From Tenrec ecaudatus (taxonomy: Eukaryota; Chordata; Mammalia; Afrosoricida; Tenrecidae), in the NCBI RefSeq assembly GCF_050624435.1, contig NC_134537.1, forward strand, positions 17,976,584-18,040,583: DNA of 64,000 nt, in the 5' to 3' direction. The position numbers and the translations under genes were made by a program. The stretch's first letter is position 1; every line of letters starts with the position of its first letter. The notes under the pieces are model-generated. The model did no database searches. It was not told the DNA's origin and saw nothing but the letters and a program-made list of their open reading frames with translations. Shown one piece after another: positions 44,461 through 56,509 of this stretch.

Positions 44461-46735
44461 CATTACATATTTGTTTCCTCTCATTGTGTTCTACTCTAAT
44501 TAAGTTTTTCTACTTACTTTCTTCTGCTGTCCTTATAATTTCATTAAAAAATAATAAAGAAAGAAAAGAAAGCCCCTACACATTCTTCATTGCTTGTAAG
44601 TCAGCTCTAATCTAGCCCTGGCATCACCACTCCCTTTGATATCTAATCCCCTATTTCTACCACTGGACATGATGTCTTTTTCCCCCAAGTTTGATTTCAT
44701 GATCTCAGAAACATGAATCAGAGCAGCATTATTTTGCTCTAGAAGTTAGTTATTTGATCTCCCTGCATATTTACAAGGAAATTTCTCAAGCTCCTATGTT
44801 TACATGTGGCCACGTCTAAGCCATACAATCCTTTTACCAAGAGGGCAGTGCCGTATGCATGAAGAATCCACAAAGGCAGGGGACAAGGCAAATAACAGGC
44901 ATTGAACAAGCCCAGGCTGCTGTGGACTGAAGGGATTAGGCAAGGCTCAGCGCAAAAGGAAAGTTGTCTCTGAACATTGAAAAGTAGGTTGGGTTTAGAA
45001 GGGCGACAAGAAGGAAGCTGAAGAATTCCATGAAGGTGAGTATTACATTTTTTTCTCCCCAGCATTTGCCGTCTAACAGGTTCTGTGTTTTATTTCCTCC
45101 TTGCTTCCCCTTGATAGATAGGCATTCCATCCCATAAGGATCTTTTTTTAAGCTACTGAATCCTCAGCAGAGCCTGGTGCAGAGAATCTACTCAGTACAA
45201 TGTCTGTCAACTGAAGAAAGGGTAATGATTGAGATGGTTCTTGTGGGGGAAGGAATATAAAGGCAAATTAATTACCAGATAGACGTTGAATCAGAGAAAG
45301 GAGCACTTGGAGTTTTTCTTTAGGAAATAGAAAGGGGGACAGAATATGTTGGGGTTGCTCGGGGTCGTCTTTCCTTACTTTCATATTTAATTTAACTACA
45401 CGGAAGAAGTTGGAAAAGGAGCTGCAAACGCAGAAACAAAGCCATATCTTCCCTTATAAAAGAGGCTGATTTAGGGGGGGTGGGGGAAGAGGGTGATTTG
45501 TGGATGGGGCTGTGCCCCTGTGGAGGAGAGATTGGGCCGGCAGGTTCTCTCACCCCGCTGCTTCTCCAGGAGGCGAGTGCGGAACCAAAAAAGGGTAAGA
45601 TGGTGTGGCCCTGGCCAAGGCCATTAGAATACTTTGAGGAGTAGGTCACAATAGGAACAAGACAGAAACCACCTAGGTGTCCATAGCAGTGAGACTGGTG
45701 GATTGAACCCCAGCCTTTCTGTTAACAGCCCACTGCCTTAGCTTCCAGTGCCAGGAGACATGGGTTCATCTGGGTGATGGAAAAGCAATACACAATATGG
45801 GGGAAGTCAGCAGAACTTGACCAAGGTAAATGAAGACACTGAGAAGCCCAAAGGAATCAAGGACAACTGCGGGAAGTGCTATAACAATACAAGTTTGCAA
45901 CAACAGTAAGATCCAGCAAAACACATGTGGATGGCTACTTAATTACATGTTTATACTACATGGTTATGGGAGGGTATGTGAGAGATCCTGCACATATAGA
46001 TGTAGATATAGGTACACACGTGTTTGTATGTGCTGCATACATATAATAAAGTCAATGGGGGGGGGGAAGTTATGGATACTTCTTAGATGTCCTAAACACT
46101 TTGTAGGATTAAAATGCTGGGCTTGAAGGCTTAAGACCGTGGTCGCATAATACAACTAGGTCACCTGGATTAATTTGGTTTATAATGCTCTATAATCTAG
46201 TTTAGTAAGCAGTCTTAGTCTAGTCTCTAGTCTAGTCTGGGTTCTTAAAAGCTTGCAAGCAACATCTCAGGTTCAACTATTGGGGTGAAGGAAAGTGAAG
46301 GAAGCCAAAGACTCATGAAAGAAATGATATGAATCACAGCCTCTTCTAGTCTGAGACCAGAAGTATTAGATGGTGCCCCGCTCATACTACCTAACTTCCG
46401 ACCAGGAACACCAAAGAAGGTCCCAGATAGAACATGATAAAAACTGTAAACCAAAGCTCTATAAAACATAGACTAGGGGAAAAATAAATAAAAATAAATA
46501 AATAAACATAGACTAGAGTTATTGTTTTTTCACCTTAATATGCCTTCTTAATGCTAAATTGAAGCCATTCCCAGTGGTCGCCTTTCTGCCAAAAAATAGA
46601 ATGGCCTATAAAAACCCCCAACTATAACACCTATTAGGAATATAGTCTTTTTTTTTTTTAGGAATATATTCTTTAAGTAATTGATAACAGGCCTTGTGTT
46701 TACTGTGGTTTTCAGATATTGCTTTTTTTTTTTTT
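44461..46735. other. Noncoding with small repeat pieces
   Basis: Mostly unassigned. 45690-45745 is a reversed SINE head ('ggtggattgaaccccagcc'), preceded by an L1-like 'accacctaggtgtccat'. An (AAAT)n run lies at about 46481-46508. No supported gene. Confidence 0.4.
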
Positions 46736-46739
46736 AACA

Positions 46740-47005
46740 GATTAAAGACTCGTGGCAACTCTGATTCAAACGAATGTATAGAACTTTTTAAAATGTTTTT
46801 TCCCAACAGCACGCGCTCTCTGTGTGTCGCTGTCTCACAGTTGGGCGATTCTCACAGTATCTCCAGGCTTCTCAATGCTGTCGCACAAGTGTAGGCTACT
46901 GTGCAGTACGCATGTAACTCTCATGTGCACTGCGACACCCCAAAGTCCGAGTGACTAGCTTTACTCACTGTGTCGCCGTGGAACCAGACCCATGGTCTTT
47001 CAAAT
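46740..47005 (+). mobile_element. Deleted Tigger-type (TcMar) element
   Basis: 'gtggcaactctgattcaaac', 'ttcccaacagcacgcgctc', 'gtcgctgtctcacagttggg' recall the 5' end of Tigger transposons. 'ctcatgtgcactgcgacacc', 'gtgactagctttactcactg' and 'ggaaccagacccatgg' recall the 3' end. The two ends are joined with the transposase gene missing, as in non-autonomous Tigger derivatives. Confidence 0.6.
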
Positions 47006-47519
47006 ATGCTCTTCTTGGATGAGGTCAAGTGATCGCTGTTTGCACGAAAGCAAAGGTGAGAAGGCAGGAGCTGAAAAACTGGATTGAACTCAGCCAGCTG
47101 GGGTGGAAATGGTGCAAGGGCTGGTATGTTTCAGGGGTTGCATGTAATGTCAGGCAACACTTTGCCTATGAATTGTTGAATGAGATTCCAATTCACTGGG
47201 TAAACTTCCACCTAAAACCCACTTAAATTCCTTCCTCCAAATGTGCTTTCTGTCGAGATGAGTTTCCCCCTCTGGGAGGGAGAGAATGTGCTCTTTTTAG
47301 TCTCTCAAGTGTTCATAGCCTCCATAGCTCACTTGTAAATTCTTAAAATTTTCTCTTAGAAAGTTTCTCTGCTTCCCTCCATATGCCTTCTTTTATTCTC
47401 GCTACTTTTACACCACAACAAATAACCTACTTGCTCTCATCAGTAAAACGACTCTTCCTACTGTATTGATTTAGTGATACAACCTTCCTACTTAAAGACT
47501 GGGAAACACATCCGTGAAT
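47006..47519. other. Noncoding, no recognised element
   Basis: No confident repeat or gene. Confidence 0.35.
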
Positions 47520-47715
47520 ATGGATCTCCAACTCAGTGCCATACACTCGGTGCTGACTCATAGCGACCCTATAGGACAGGATAAAACTGCCCCTGTGGGT
47601 TTCCGAAACTGTAACTCTTCACAGGCGTAGAAAGACTCATCTTTTCCCATGCAAGCCGCACCGTCAAGGAAAATACCCCCTTCAATAGGTGGACTGCTCC
47701 TGTTACGTCACCAAA
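47520..47715 (-). repeat. AfroSINE copy, reverse
   Basis: 'ctcagtgccatacactcgg', 'gactcatagcgaccctatag', 'aactgcccctgtgggtttcc' and 'gtaactcttcacaggcg'. One of the best-preserved SINE bodies here; the head side is interrupted near 47670. Confidence 0.8.
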
Positions 47716-47824
47716 GGGAAGATGATTACGGGACATCTGCCGACCAATGAGAATCATGGGCTAGCCAAGTTGAACACACAACTCCAACCATTACAAAGAC
47801 TTCCAGTAAATTCCATTTCATCTT

Positions 47825-48197
47825 TTTTTTAAACTAATAGATGTATTTATTTATTAGTCATTTTTGATTTAGAGAAGAATTGAACAAAAGTACAGGGAGT
47901 AGAAAGTACAGTGCCCCAAAGTTTCCTCTGTTATTAACATCTTGCATTAAAGTGGTACATTGATGACAGCTGAGGAACAAATATTGGTATATGAATCTGA
48001 ACTCATACTAGAGTTCACTCTCTGTTGTCGAATCTGATGGGTTTTGGCAAATGCATACAATCATGTACTTAACCATGACAGTATCCAACGGAATAATTTC
48101 ATTGCCCTTAAAACATCTTGCACTTCCCATAATCATAGCTCCCCCGCCCCTAGAGCCCTTGGCAACCACTGATCTTTTCATGATCGCTCTAGTTTTG
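47825..48197 (-). mobile_element. Older L1, left part, reverse
   Basis: 'cctctgttattaacatcttgc', 'gttcactctctgttgtcg' and 'cttggcaaccactgatctttt' are the reversed 3' UTR of an older L1M element. It is interrupted at 48198 and resumes at 48466. Confidence 0.75.
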
Positions 48198-48465
48198 TGT
48201 CTGAGGATGGTGCAGGACCCAGCAGTGTTTGTTCTGTTGTACATAGGGTTGTGACGAGTCAATGGCACCTAATAACCACAACAATAACAACAATATAGCT
48301 TGCCTAGTGTTGTTGTGATTTAATCATTGGGTTGCACACCACAAGGTCAGCATTTTAGCCTATAAAGATTTACAGCTTCAGAAAACCTACTGGGGCAGCT
48401 CTATTCTGTCCCACAGGGTTGCTATGAGACAAAGTCAACTGGATGGCGTGAGATGAGTAATAGAT
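48198..48465 (+). repeat. BovB tail plus AfroSINE inserted in L1
   Basis: A BovB tail ('tgaggatggtgcaggac', 'caatggcacctaataacc') runs into an AfroSINE body ('gttgcacaccacaaggtc', 'gtcccacagggttgctatg'). Together they split the older L1. Confidence 0.7.
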
Positions 48466-48595
48466 TTGCCTTTTCCAAAACATCATGTAATTGGAATCCT
48501 ATCGATGTAGCCTTTCCATTCTGGCTTCTTTTGCTTAACAATAGGTAGTTAAGGTTTCTGTGTGATTTCATGGCTTGTTAGCTCATTTCTTTTTT
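48466..48595 (-). mobile_element. Older L1, right part, reverse
   Basis: 'gatttgccttttccaaaac' then 'ggcttcttttgcttaac' and 'catggcttgttagctcattt' continue the L1M sequence broken at 48197. Confidence 0.75.
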
Positions 48596-48800
48596 ATTTT
48601 TTATTGTGAATTAGGGGACATTTTACAGAGCAGGTCACCAGTTTTTATATTCAACAATCCATACACAATTGTTCCAACTCATCCGTTGAAGTTCCTCAAT
48701 GTGCCACCACTTATCCCATTTCCTCCCTGTGTTTCCTGTTTCCATCCCTTCTTTTCCTAATACTCTGAACGTTGTCATTGGGGCAACAAATGTTGTCCTT
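48596..48800 (-). mobile_element. Afrotherian L1 3' UTR fragment, reverse
   Basis: 'attgtgaattaggggacatt' and 'tttatattcaacaatccatac' match an older afrotherian L1 3' end. It lies directly beside the next L1 in the opposite orientation. Confidence 0.5.
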
Positions 48801-48802
48801 GG

Positions 48803-49705
48803 GTCTAAATACAGGCATGTACATATGTACATATATTTATATGAGGATGTGGAAATAGATCTATGTGCTTATATGTATGCATTTAGTATTAAGGTAGCAG
48901 GTGGACATTGGGCCTCCACTCAAGTACTCCCTCAGTGAAAGAACACTGTTCTATTAAACTGGCACTCCATGATGCTCACCTTCCCAACACAATCACTGAA
49001 GACAAAGCAGGTACATAAGCAAATGTGGTGAAGAAAGGTGATGGTGCCTGGCTATCAAAAGATACAGCACCTGGGGTCTTAAAGGCTTGAAGGTAAGCAA
49101 GCGGGGCCATCTAGCTCAGAAGCAACAAAGCCCACATGGAAGAAGCACACTAGCCTATGTGATCACGAGGTGTTGAAGGGATGAGGTATCAGAACAAAAA
49201 TATCATGTCATTGTGAATGAGGGGAAGTGCGGAGTTGAGACCCAAAGCCCATCAGTAGGCAGTTGGATATCCCCTTACAGAAGGGTCATGAGGAGGAGAT
49301 GAGCCAGTCAGGGTGCAGTGTAGCAACGATGAAACACACAACTTTCCTCTAGTTCCTAAATGTTTCCTCCCCACCCCACTACATTGATCCCAATTCTACC
49401 CTACAAATCTGGCTACACCAGAGGATGTACACTGGTACAGATAGGAACTGGAAGCACAGGGAATCCAGTGGGGATGATGCTTTCCAGGCCAGTGGTCAGA
49501 GTGGCAATATCGGCACGATGGAGTGGAGGTGGGATAGAAAGGGGGAACCGATTACAAGGATCTACATATGACCTCCTCCCTGGGGGACGGACAGCAGAAG
49601 AGTGGGTGAGGGGAGATGTCGGACAGGGCAAGATATGACAAAATAATAATTTATAAATTATCAAGGAGTCATGAGGGAGAGGAAGTGGGGAGGGAGGGGA
49701 AATAT
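48803..49705 (+). mobile_element. L1 3' UTR lacking its terminal tail
   Basis: Starts at 'gtctaaatacaggcatgtac' and contains 'gcctggctatcaaaagatac', 'ttaaaggcttgaaggtaag', 'gaggatgtacactggtac' and 'aatttataaattatcaagg'. It stops near 49705, about 180 bp short of the family poly-A end, so the 3' end is deleted or rearranged. Confidence 0.75.
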
Positions 49706-51029
49706 ATATTTTGATGTTCATTATTCTTTCCTCTGGAGGAGGAGAGGCTAATGGTCACACCTTACATGCCTGCCCATTTCATTTTCAGATAACGGTTTCC
49801 CCTCTCTCATTCCCCTCTTCTACTCTCTTGAATCAGAAATAAGTCTTCTCTGTACACATTCAATTTTTCTTAGTCAAACAGGGCTACACATATCAATTTG
49901 TTAAGATGTAAGCAAAGCAGATTCCGTCTATTGGATTTAGGCACTTTTGTTACACTCTTACATAGCCTCTGTGTTGCAGATGCTAGAATCCTGGGAACAC
50001 AGGTTCTCATACTCCCTTGCCAGCAGGGTTTTGCATACATTTTGAGCTCCACCCAGGCGATGATGCTTTGGTGAGAGATTTGAGAGCAGAGACAGAAACC
50101 ATCCTCTGTCAGTTGTGCTGGGCAGCCCTTGCCATTTCACCCCCTGGGGCTGGAGACTGTGAAGTCAGCAGGGTTTCCAGCAACCTCCACACTCTGGTTG
50201 ACAGAATCTCTTTGATGCTTTGTGTAAGGCTGTATCAGGCACCTTCTTGTGCATTGGGGAAGGGATGGAGAGAAAAATGAGTCAGAGTTAGAAGAAGCTC
50301 TCATTAACACACTCTCCTGTCTCACCCTTGCCCTTCATTTTTTGTTTGCAACTGGAAGGTAATGCCAAGAAGGAACATACAACCCCAGTACTCGGAAAAC
50401 ACTCAGCCTTATTTTTTCTTGGTAAATAGCTAGTTGACCAAGAGTTCTTTTAATTCGCCCACTATCTACAACCCAAGACAGTTTGCTTTTCAGTGAAGAG
50501 AATAATGTATTACAATTGAGGCTTAAAGATAATTATATTGAGTAATCGAATGCTTTTTAAATCATCTTAGGCTAATGTTTCTGCTCTGTGTTCCGTGTTT
50601 GATGTTATATTAAATATGATAAAGAATTTCAAATGTGTTAATTAAGACACTTTGGTTTGAATGGAGAAACCAACGAGGAATACTCAGGATTCTTCATGTG
50701 GGCATCCCAGGAAACATTCTTCAAAAGATGCACTGAATTCCACATAAGATTCTCTTTTACAGACATAAAATAGAAAACAGGGAAAATTGTAGATAATTAG
50801 ATTAAAAATGCTTTCACAAGTATACTCACAATTTTATTTATTTTCTTTTACTTAAAAACCTAGAAATTAAAGCCTAAATTTATTATTAATGACAGGAAGA
50901 ATACAGATCAAGGAAAAGTTCCCCCTAGCAGTACTTATCCCGCTCTGAAAGGTCAGTCTACTAGCACACTGATGCTTCCCATTATCTTGCTTCCCATCTT
51001 GCACCAACTGAAAGTAGTGAGCCAGTTGC
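49706..51029. other. Noncoding, no recognised element
   Basis: No confident repeat or gene over 1.3 kb. Composition is AT-rich in the second half. Confidence 0.35.
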
Positions 51030-51200
51030 CATGAATTCCACTGCCCCTTACTGTGACTCCACCTGTCAGGCAGACTAGACCAGGGCGCCACAGGGTTTTC
51101 AGAAGCAAATCACCTGGCCCTTCTTCAGAGCAGCTTCTTGGTGGTTTCAGACCCTGACCTTTCAATTCAGAGCTGAGACTGTTAATCATTTTCCTCACCC
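51030..51200 (-). repeat. Older AfroSINE, reverse
   Basis: 'tactgtgactccacctgtc', 'gccacagggttttcagaagc' and 'ccttcttcagagcagcttc' are in reversed SINE order, followed by head-like sequence. Diverged. Confidence 0.55.
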
Positions 51201-51309
51201 AGGGACTTTACCAACTATAGCTGTGTTGGTAAACTGTGCCCGTGTCACCTGTACTTGACTTTTATATGGCGGGGCTGCGAACGACAAGTCCGCAGTTAGT
51301 TCAAGAGCG

Positions 51310-51930
51310 CTGCTGCAGCTATGTGCTCAATGCAAGATGCCATTTGATTTCTTGACTGTTGCTCCCATGGGCATTGATGGTGAACCTAAGTAAAATAAAA
51401 TCCTTGACAACTTCAAATGTCCTCCATTTTCATGAAGCTTCTTATGGTCCGCTTGTGAGGATTTTGTTTACTGTACAGGGAGGTGTAATCCATACTGAAA
51501 GCCATGGTGTTTGACTTGCACTATGAAGTGTTTTAAACCTACTTCACTTTAAATATAAGGGACTGTATTATCTTCACATCACAGGTTATGAATGAATTTT
51601 CCTCCTATTATGATGCCTTCTTCTTCATATGGTTCAGGTTGTTGGGTAATTTGCTCAGCATACCGATTGAAAAAAAATTGGTGAAAGGATATAACCTTGG
51701 CCCACACCTTTCTTGATTTTAAACCATGCAGCATCTCCTTGTTCTGTTTTAATGACCCCTCTTCATCCATGCACAGGTTCGACAAGAGCACAATTACGCG
51801 TTCCTGGATTTCCATGCTTTGCAATGTCATCCATAATTTTTATTAAGATCCACATGCCTTTGCATAGTCGATGAAACACAGCTAAACCTCAGTCTTATAT
51901 TTTTTCACTTTTAGCTAAGTGTAACATTCA
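51310..51930 (-). mobile_element. BovB/RTE remnant, reverse
   Basis: 'catttgatttcttgactgttg', 'taagtaaaataaaatccttg', 'gtgtaatccatactgaaagc', 'cttcttcttcatatggttc' and 'gcctttgcatagtcgatg' follow the reversed BovB reverse-transcriptase order. Frames are broken. Confidence 0.8.
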
Positions 51931-52189
51931 TCGGGTGTTACAATGCTTTTTAGATTGATTCTAAAAGATGTGATGAATTTCCATTACTGTGGTACTAATT
52001 TCTCAAACTTGTGTCACATTTATAAACACTAGCATCTAACACCACACTTTTCTTATAGAATCCCTCACCCCACTGAAGTTCCTAATTACCTTCATCTCAT
52101 TCATTTTATTTGCAACATAAAATGTTCCACAACTCAAACTTTTATGTGGAACAATTTGTAATATGGGCACACTAAAATTTATTTTACAC

Positions 52190-52420
52190 CTCGGTATTGT
52201 TGGACATTTTATGGTATGGTTCTTTCCTGGCTATGTGTAATATTTCAATGAACATTTTGCCCATTCATTTTGTGAGTGAAGAATCTCTGTGGGATAGAAA
52301 TCTAGAGCCAGAAGTTCTTCATTGACGAGAGGGTACATATTAATAACTACTTTCAAATAACCCTCAGAAAGGCCTCACCATCGACAAGTCTATCATCAGT
52401 AGACGTGAAGGTATAGTTCT
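52190..52420 (-). mobile_element. Older L1 fragment, reverse
   Basis: 'gtattgttggacattttatg', 'caatgaacattttgcccattc', 'ctctgtgggatagaaatc' and 'accatcgacaagtctatc' resemble the reversed L1M 3' region. Confidence 0.6.
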
Positions 52421-52609
52421 TTAGATTTTTTTTTGTTTTCTTATCTCTGACTTACTGTAAGTTAAAACTAGTTGGAGTTACAGACATTAATGAAATATTG
52501 ATAAAAATGTAAAAGTACACATGTGAATGAATACTATGAATGAGTATCATGGGATGCATTGAGAGCCAAGGTAGATTGTCCCATATTGGGAGATAAGAGA
52601 AAGCTTTCG

Positions 52610-52847
52610 GGGCTGTCAACCAACCCAGGGACAAGGGAACAACAAGGGAACTAAACTCAATGGAGAGAAGGGTGTAGGATGCCTAGTGGGGCTTAATCAA
52701 AGGTAATGTAACCGTGAGGAATTAATGAAACCCAAATGAAGGCCAAAAATGATAGTGGGACAAGAAGAAAGTAAAACGAAATAGAGTACAGAACTAGGAG
52801 GCAAAGGAAATTTATAGAGGTCTAAATACAGGCATGTTCATATGTAA
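52610..52847 (+). mobile_element. L1 3' UTR, left part, split by DNA element
   Basis: 'acccagggacaagggaac', 'gatagtgggacaagaag', 'gaggtctaaatacaggcatg' are L1 3' UTR blocks. The L1 breaks at about 52847 within 'catatgtaaatatac' and resumes at 53903. Confidence 0.75.
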
Positions 52848-53902
52848 ATATACTTGTGAATAAGCTGAGTTTTTCAGCACATTTTTTATGCTGAAAAAGC
52901 GCCCCTTGGCTTATACCTGTTCTCCGGTGCAGTGCGGTGTTCGGTTTCTCCTGCTCGTCTGCAGGAGCTCAGCCTCTGTGGGTGGTCCAACGATATCACC
53001 GCTCTTCTTTTCTCCTGCACGGGGGCAGCCTCTGTGTTGTCCGAGCCGTACTGGACAAGAACCTGCCCACTTCTGTGTGCTGGTACCTGGGGCGCGCGGC
53101 ATCCTTGTCAGATGAAGGTCTGATGCGGCTGCTCTTCTCCAGGGCTGTGACCTATGACGTAGCCTTTACAGTCTTACCTGTGCTTGGACACGCCCCCTTG
53201 CTCTGCCCATGCATTGCTGATTACAAGTACCGGTCTATCTCTGGTCTTGTATATACAGTAGGTTTATTTACAGTACTTAGTCTGCTATATTTTATTTTTT
53301 CTTTTCCTATTAACCCCATCTGGACTCAGTGTTGACTACGCTCGCACAGAGCAGCCTGTGTTGGAGCTCATAACATACATGATGCAGTGTGCACACACTG
53401 TGTTGCTGCACATGTTGTGTTAGCAGGTTCCCCAAGACAGGCAGTAACGCAGCGCATACAGAACACAGTACAGTACGTAACTGGGAGCCCTAACACAGGC
53501 TGCTCTGTGCAAAGCCATGTCATCGCATTCTGGAATATCATCAGCCTGCATTAGGCCTCAAGCTATACACGCTGCGTTGTGGATGTGCAGTGAGGCAGCG
53601 TAGGTAGTAATGCAGCCCATGCAGTAACACAGCGTCTATAGGTATTGTTGATGCCATATTGTTTTTGTTGACCCTCTTTTCCACGTACAGAGCTAGTTTA
53701 CTGTTTTTCAAAACATTCAACCTACTAATGCCTCAATTTATGTAATTTTATTGGTATCTCTTTTTATTTTGAAATTTACCAGTAGCTGCTGTATTTCCCA
53801 CTCTAGGCTTATACTCAAGTTGATAAAGTTTCCCAGTTTTTGTGGTAAAATTAGGTGCCTCTGCTTATGTTCAGGTCGGCTACTACTGGAGTATATACAG
53901 TA
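52848..53902. mobile_element. Unclassified DNA-transposon-like element in L1
   Basis: About 1.05 kb interrupts an L1 copy. Its ends are diverged inverted copies: left 'atatacttgtgaataagctga', right reverse-complemented 'tatactccagtagtagccga'. The insertion sits between TA-rich flanks, compatible with a TA target. Just inside the left end is a hairpin: tttttcagca (52870-52879) and tgctgaaaaa (52889-52898). A larger imperfect palindrome has perfect 18-bp arms at 53345-53362 and 53492-53509. No transposase frame was recognised; the frame at 52937-53335 has no known domain. It is probably non-autonomous and of Tc1/mariner- or similar cut-and-paste type, but the family is unidentified. Confidence 0.6.
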
Positions 53903-54897
53903 TATATAATGCTAGGGAAATAGATCTATGTACTTATATTTATATGTGTAGTATTAAGGTAGCAGATGGACATCTGGCCTCTACCCAAGTACTCCCTTAA
54001 TGCAAGAACACTGTTCTAATAACCCAGCATTCTGTGATGCTCACCTGCCTGACAGGATCACTGAAGACTAAATGGGTGCATAAGCAAATGTGGTGAAGAA
54101 AGCTGATGGTGCCCGGCTATCAAGGGCTATAGGGTCTGGAGTCTTAAAGGCTTGAAGATAAAACAGCAGCCATTTAACTGAGAAGCATCAAAGCCCACAA
54201 GGGAGAAGCACACCAGCCTGTGTGATCATGAGGTTTCAATGGGATCAGGTATCAGACATCAAAGAACAAAAAATCATATCATTGTGAATGAGTGGGAGTG
54301 GGGAGTGGGGACCCAAAGCCCATCTGTAGGCAACTGGACATCCCCTTACAGAAGGGCTGCGGGAAGGAGACAAGCCAGTTAGGGTGTAGTGTAGCAACGG
54401 TGAAGCATACAACTTTCCTCTAGCTCTTAAATGCTTCCTTCCCCCCACTATTATGATTATAATTCTACCTTACAAATCTTGCTAGATCAGGGGATGTACA
54501 CTGGTACAGACAGGAACTGGAAACAAGGGAATCCAGGACAGATGATCCCCTCAGGACCAGTGGTGAGAGTGGCAGTCCCGGGAGGGTGGAGGGAAGGAGG
54601 GGTAGAAAGGGGGACCCAATTACAAGGATTTACATATAACGCCTTCCCTAGTGGGTGAAAGGAGACATCGGACAGTGTAAGACATGAAAAAATAATTTAT
54701 AAATTATCAAGGGTTCATGGGGGGGGTGCTGGGAGGGAGGAAAAAATGAGGAGCTGAAACCAAGGGCTCAAGTAGAAAGCAAATGCTTTGAGAATGATGA
54801 GGGCAACAAATGTACAAATGTTCTCGACACAATGGATGGATGGATTGATTGTGATAAGAGTTTTAGGAGCCCCTAATAAAATGATTAAAAAAAACTC
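53903..54897 (+). mobile_element. L1 3' UTR, right part
   Basis: Resumes at 'ggaaatagatctatgtac' and runs to the family end, 'gagcccctaataaaatgat' plus a poly-A tail at about 54885. Together with 52610-52847 it forms one L1 of about 1.23 kb, older than the element inside it. Confidence 0.8.
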
Positions 54898-54989
54898 AAA
54901 ACCTGAATGTGTATGATTTATTTGATCATTCTTTAAATATATATTCTAAAACTACTGATTTTGAATGGAATGAAAATTTTAGTGTTCTA

Positions 54990-55440
54990 TTTAACCATCT
55001 GTATGCATTTTGTTTCATGTCATTGATTGCAATCCCCCCATCACTCGTCTCACCTCTACCCTGTGTTGCCTATTTTCAGTCCCTCTTCTTCCCTAAACTT
55101 TCCTGCCTTCTGAAAGTTGACCTTGGGCAAATGCTACTTTTTGGATCTCAAGTGGTTGGTTGTTCTATGGAGTGTTATTGTTTGCTTCAAACACCTGTGT
55201 GTTGTTTGGCTGAACATTGAGCCAGCAGGTGCCTTCAATTTCTGGCCGGAAGCGTAACTGAGGGCCAGAGTCTCCGTGTTCCACCAGTCTCTATCTGACT
55301 AGTGCACTTGGTCTCTTTTGTGATTTTGAATTTTGTTCTACATTTTACTCCCACCCTGTCTAGAACCTGCTAATGTGATCTTTCTTAGAGGAGTGCTTCG
55401 TGGTAGCCAGGCACCATCCAGTTCTTCATTGGTCAATCTG
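54990..55440 (-). mobile_element. Afrotherian L1 3' UTR fragment, reverse
   Basis: 'ctttcctgccttctgaaag', 'ttgaccttgggcaaatgctac', 'gaattttgttctacatttta' and 'gtagccaggcaccatccag' match the elephant-type L1 3' UTR I recall. Diverged; no tail seen. Confidence 0.55.
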
Positions 55441-55599
55441 ATAAGGTAAAAGTATCTCATTGCTGTATTAATATCCTTTCCCTTGATTATTACTTTGGTG
55501 AAAAGAATCTCTTCATAAGCTTATTAGAACTTGGTCTTTTCTCTTCAGAGGTTTGTTGTTGTTGTTTGGGGGGGGGGGTTCCTTTCCTGTAGCAGCATT

Positions 55600-55690
55600 G
55601 CTCAAGGCAAGGTGTCATTTGATTTCTTGACTGCTGCTTCCGTGGGCAGTAATTGTGAATCCAAGTAAAATAAAATCTGACAACTTCCAA
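55600..55690 (-). mobile_element. BovB fragment, left part
   Basis: 'gtcatttgatttcttgactg', 'ccaagtaaaataaaatctg' and 'acaacttccaaa' are reversed BovB. It continues after a ~700-bp interruption at 56385. Confidence 0.7.
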
Positions 55691-56384
55691 ATTTTGGCTT
55701 AAAATTTTTTTTTTAACTTAGTGTTAATGTTGTTTTTTGTTTGTTTGTTTTAAAAAGAAGCATGTTTGTGCTTCTTCCTCTTACTATTATTGAGTTCAAG
55801 TGCCTCAGTGGGTTAAGCAAACATTGGATGGGTCACCAAAGGGTCAGCAGCTTGAAGGCATCAGACCCTCGGTGGGAGAAGCAGTCTACTTCCAGGAGGA
55901 TGCCCCGCTTAGGAAAGCCTAGAGCAAAGTCTGCTCTGTTCTCTCGGAGCTCGCTCTGCGTAGGAATCCATTCAAAGGCCGTGGGCTAGTTTGGTTTTGT
56001 CTTAGATGGCCGGTGTGGTAATAGGACTATTCCCACTGTGCAGATGAGCCTAGTAAAGCGCCAAAAATAACCCACTTGCTCAAAGCCTGAAGGTCGTTGG
56101 TGCTGTGATCAAGATTTCCCACACAGCAGGGCTATGAATTGTGTCAAGAAAGAATCCCTAAATCACACTGCCTTCGCCTCTCTGTAAGAAAATCCCATGG
56201 AAGACTGTTTCTCAGCCCAGCATGCACTTCCCAGAAATCCAGCTTGCATTTTTGGCTGGCTGCTCCTCTGGGTCCCCAAGCCAGGACTGGGCCAGACCAG
56301 GGTGCATTCGGGCTCTGGCAGCGCTTGGATACATAATAGACAGCCAGTCACAAATTTTGCCATTTTTAAAACGCTCTGAATTGC
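55691..56384. other. DNA interrupting a BovB copy, includes SINE
   Basis: 55795-56005 is a forward AfroSINE ('cctcagtgggttaagcaaac', 'gtctgctctgttctctcgg', 'gggctagtttggttt'). A T-rich stretch precedes it and unassigned sequence follows to 56384. The BovB flanks fit together across this gap. Confidence 0.6.
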
Positions 56385-56500
56385 TTCAGTTGTGAGGATT
56401 TTGTTTACTGTACATTGAGATGTCATCCATATCCAAGACTCCAGTCTTTGACTTTAACTATTAAGTACTTTAAATCTTCTTCACTTTCAGTATTTATCTA
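56385..56500 (-). mobile_element. BovB fragment, right part
   Basis: 'cagttgtgaggattttg', 'actgtacattgagatg' and 'cttcttcactttcagta' continue the reversed BovB order from 55690. Confidence 0.7.
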
Positions 56501-56509
56501 TTTAACTAT

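Noticed and set aside
53345-53509. microRNA precursor hairpin
   Set aside because: The arms are ~130 bp apart with an imperfect stem, and they lie in a transposon-like element. It is better explained as transposon palindrome structure.
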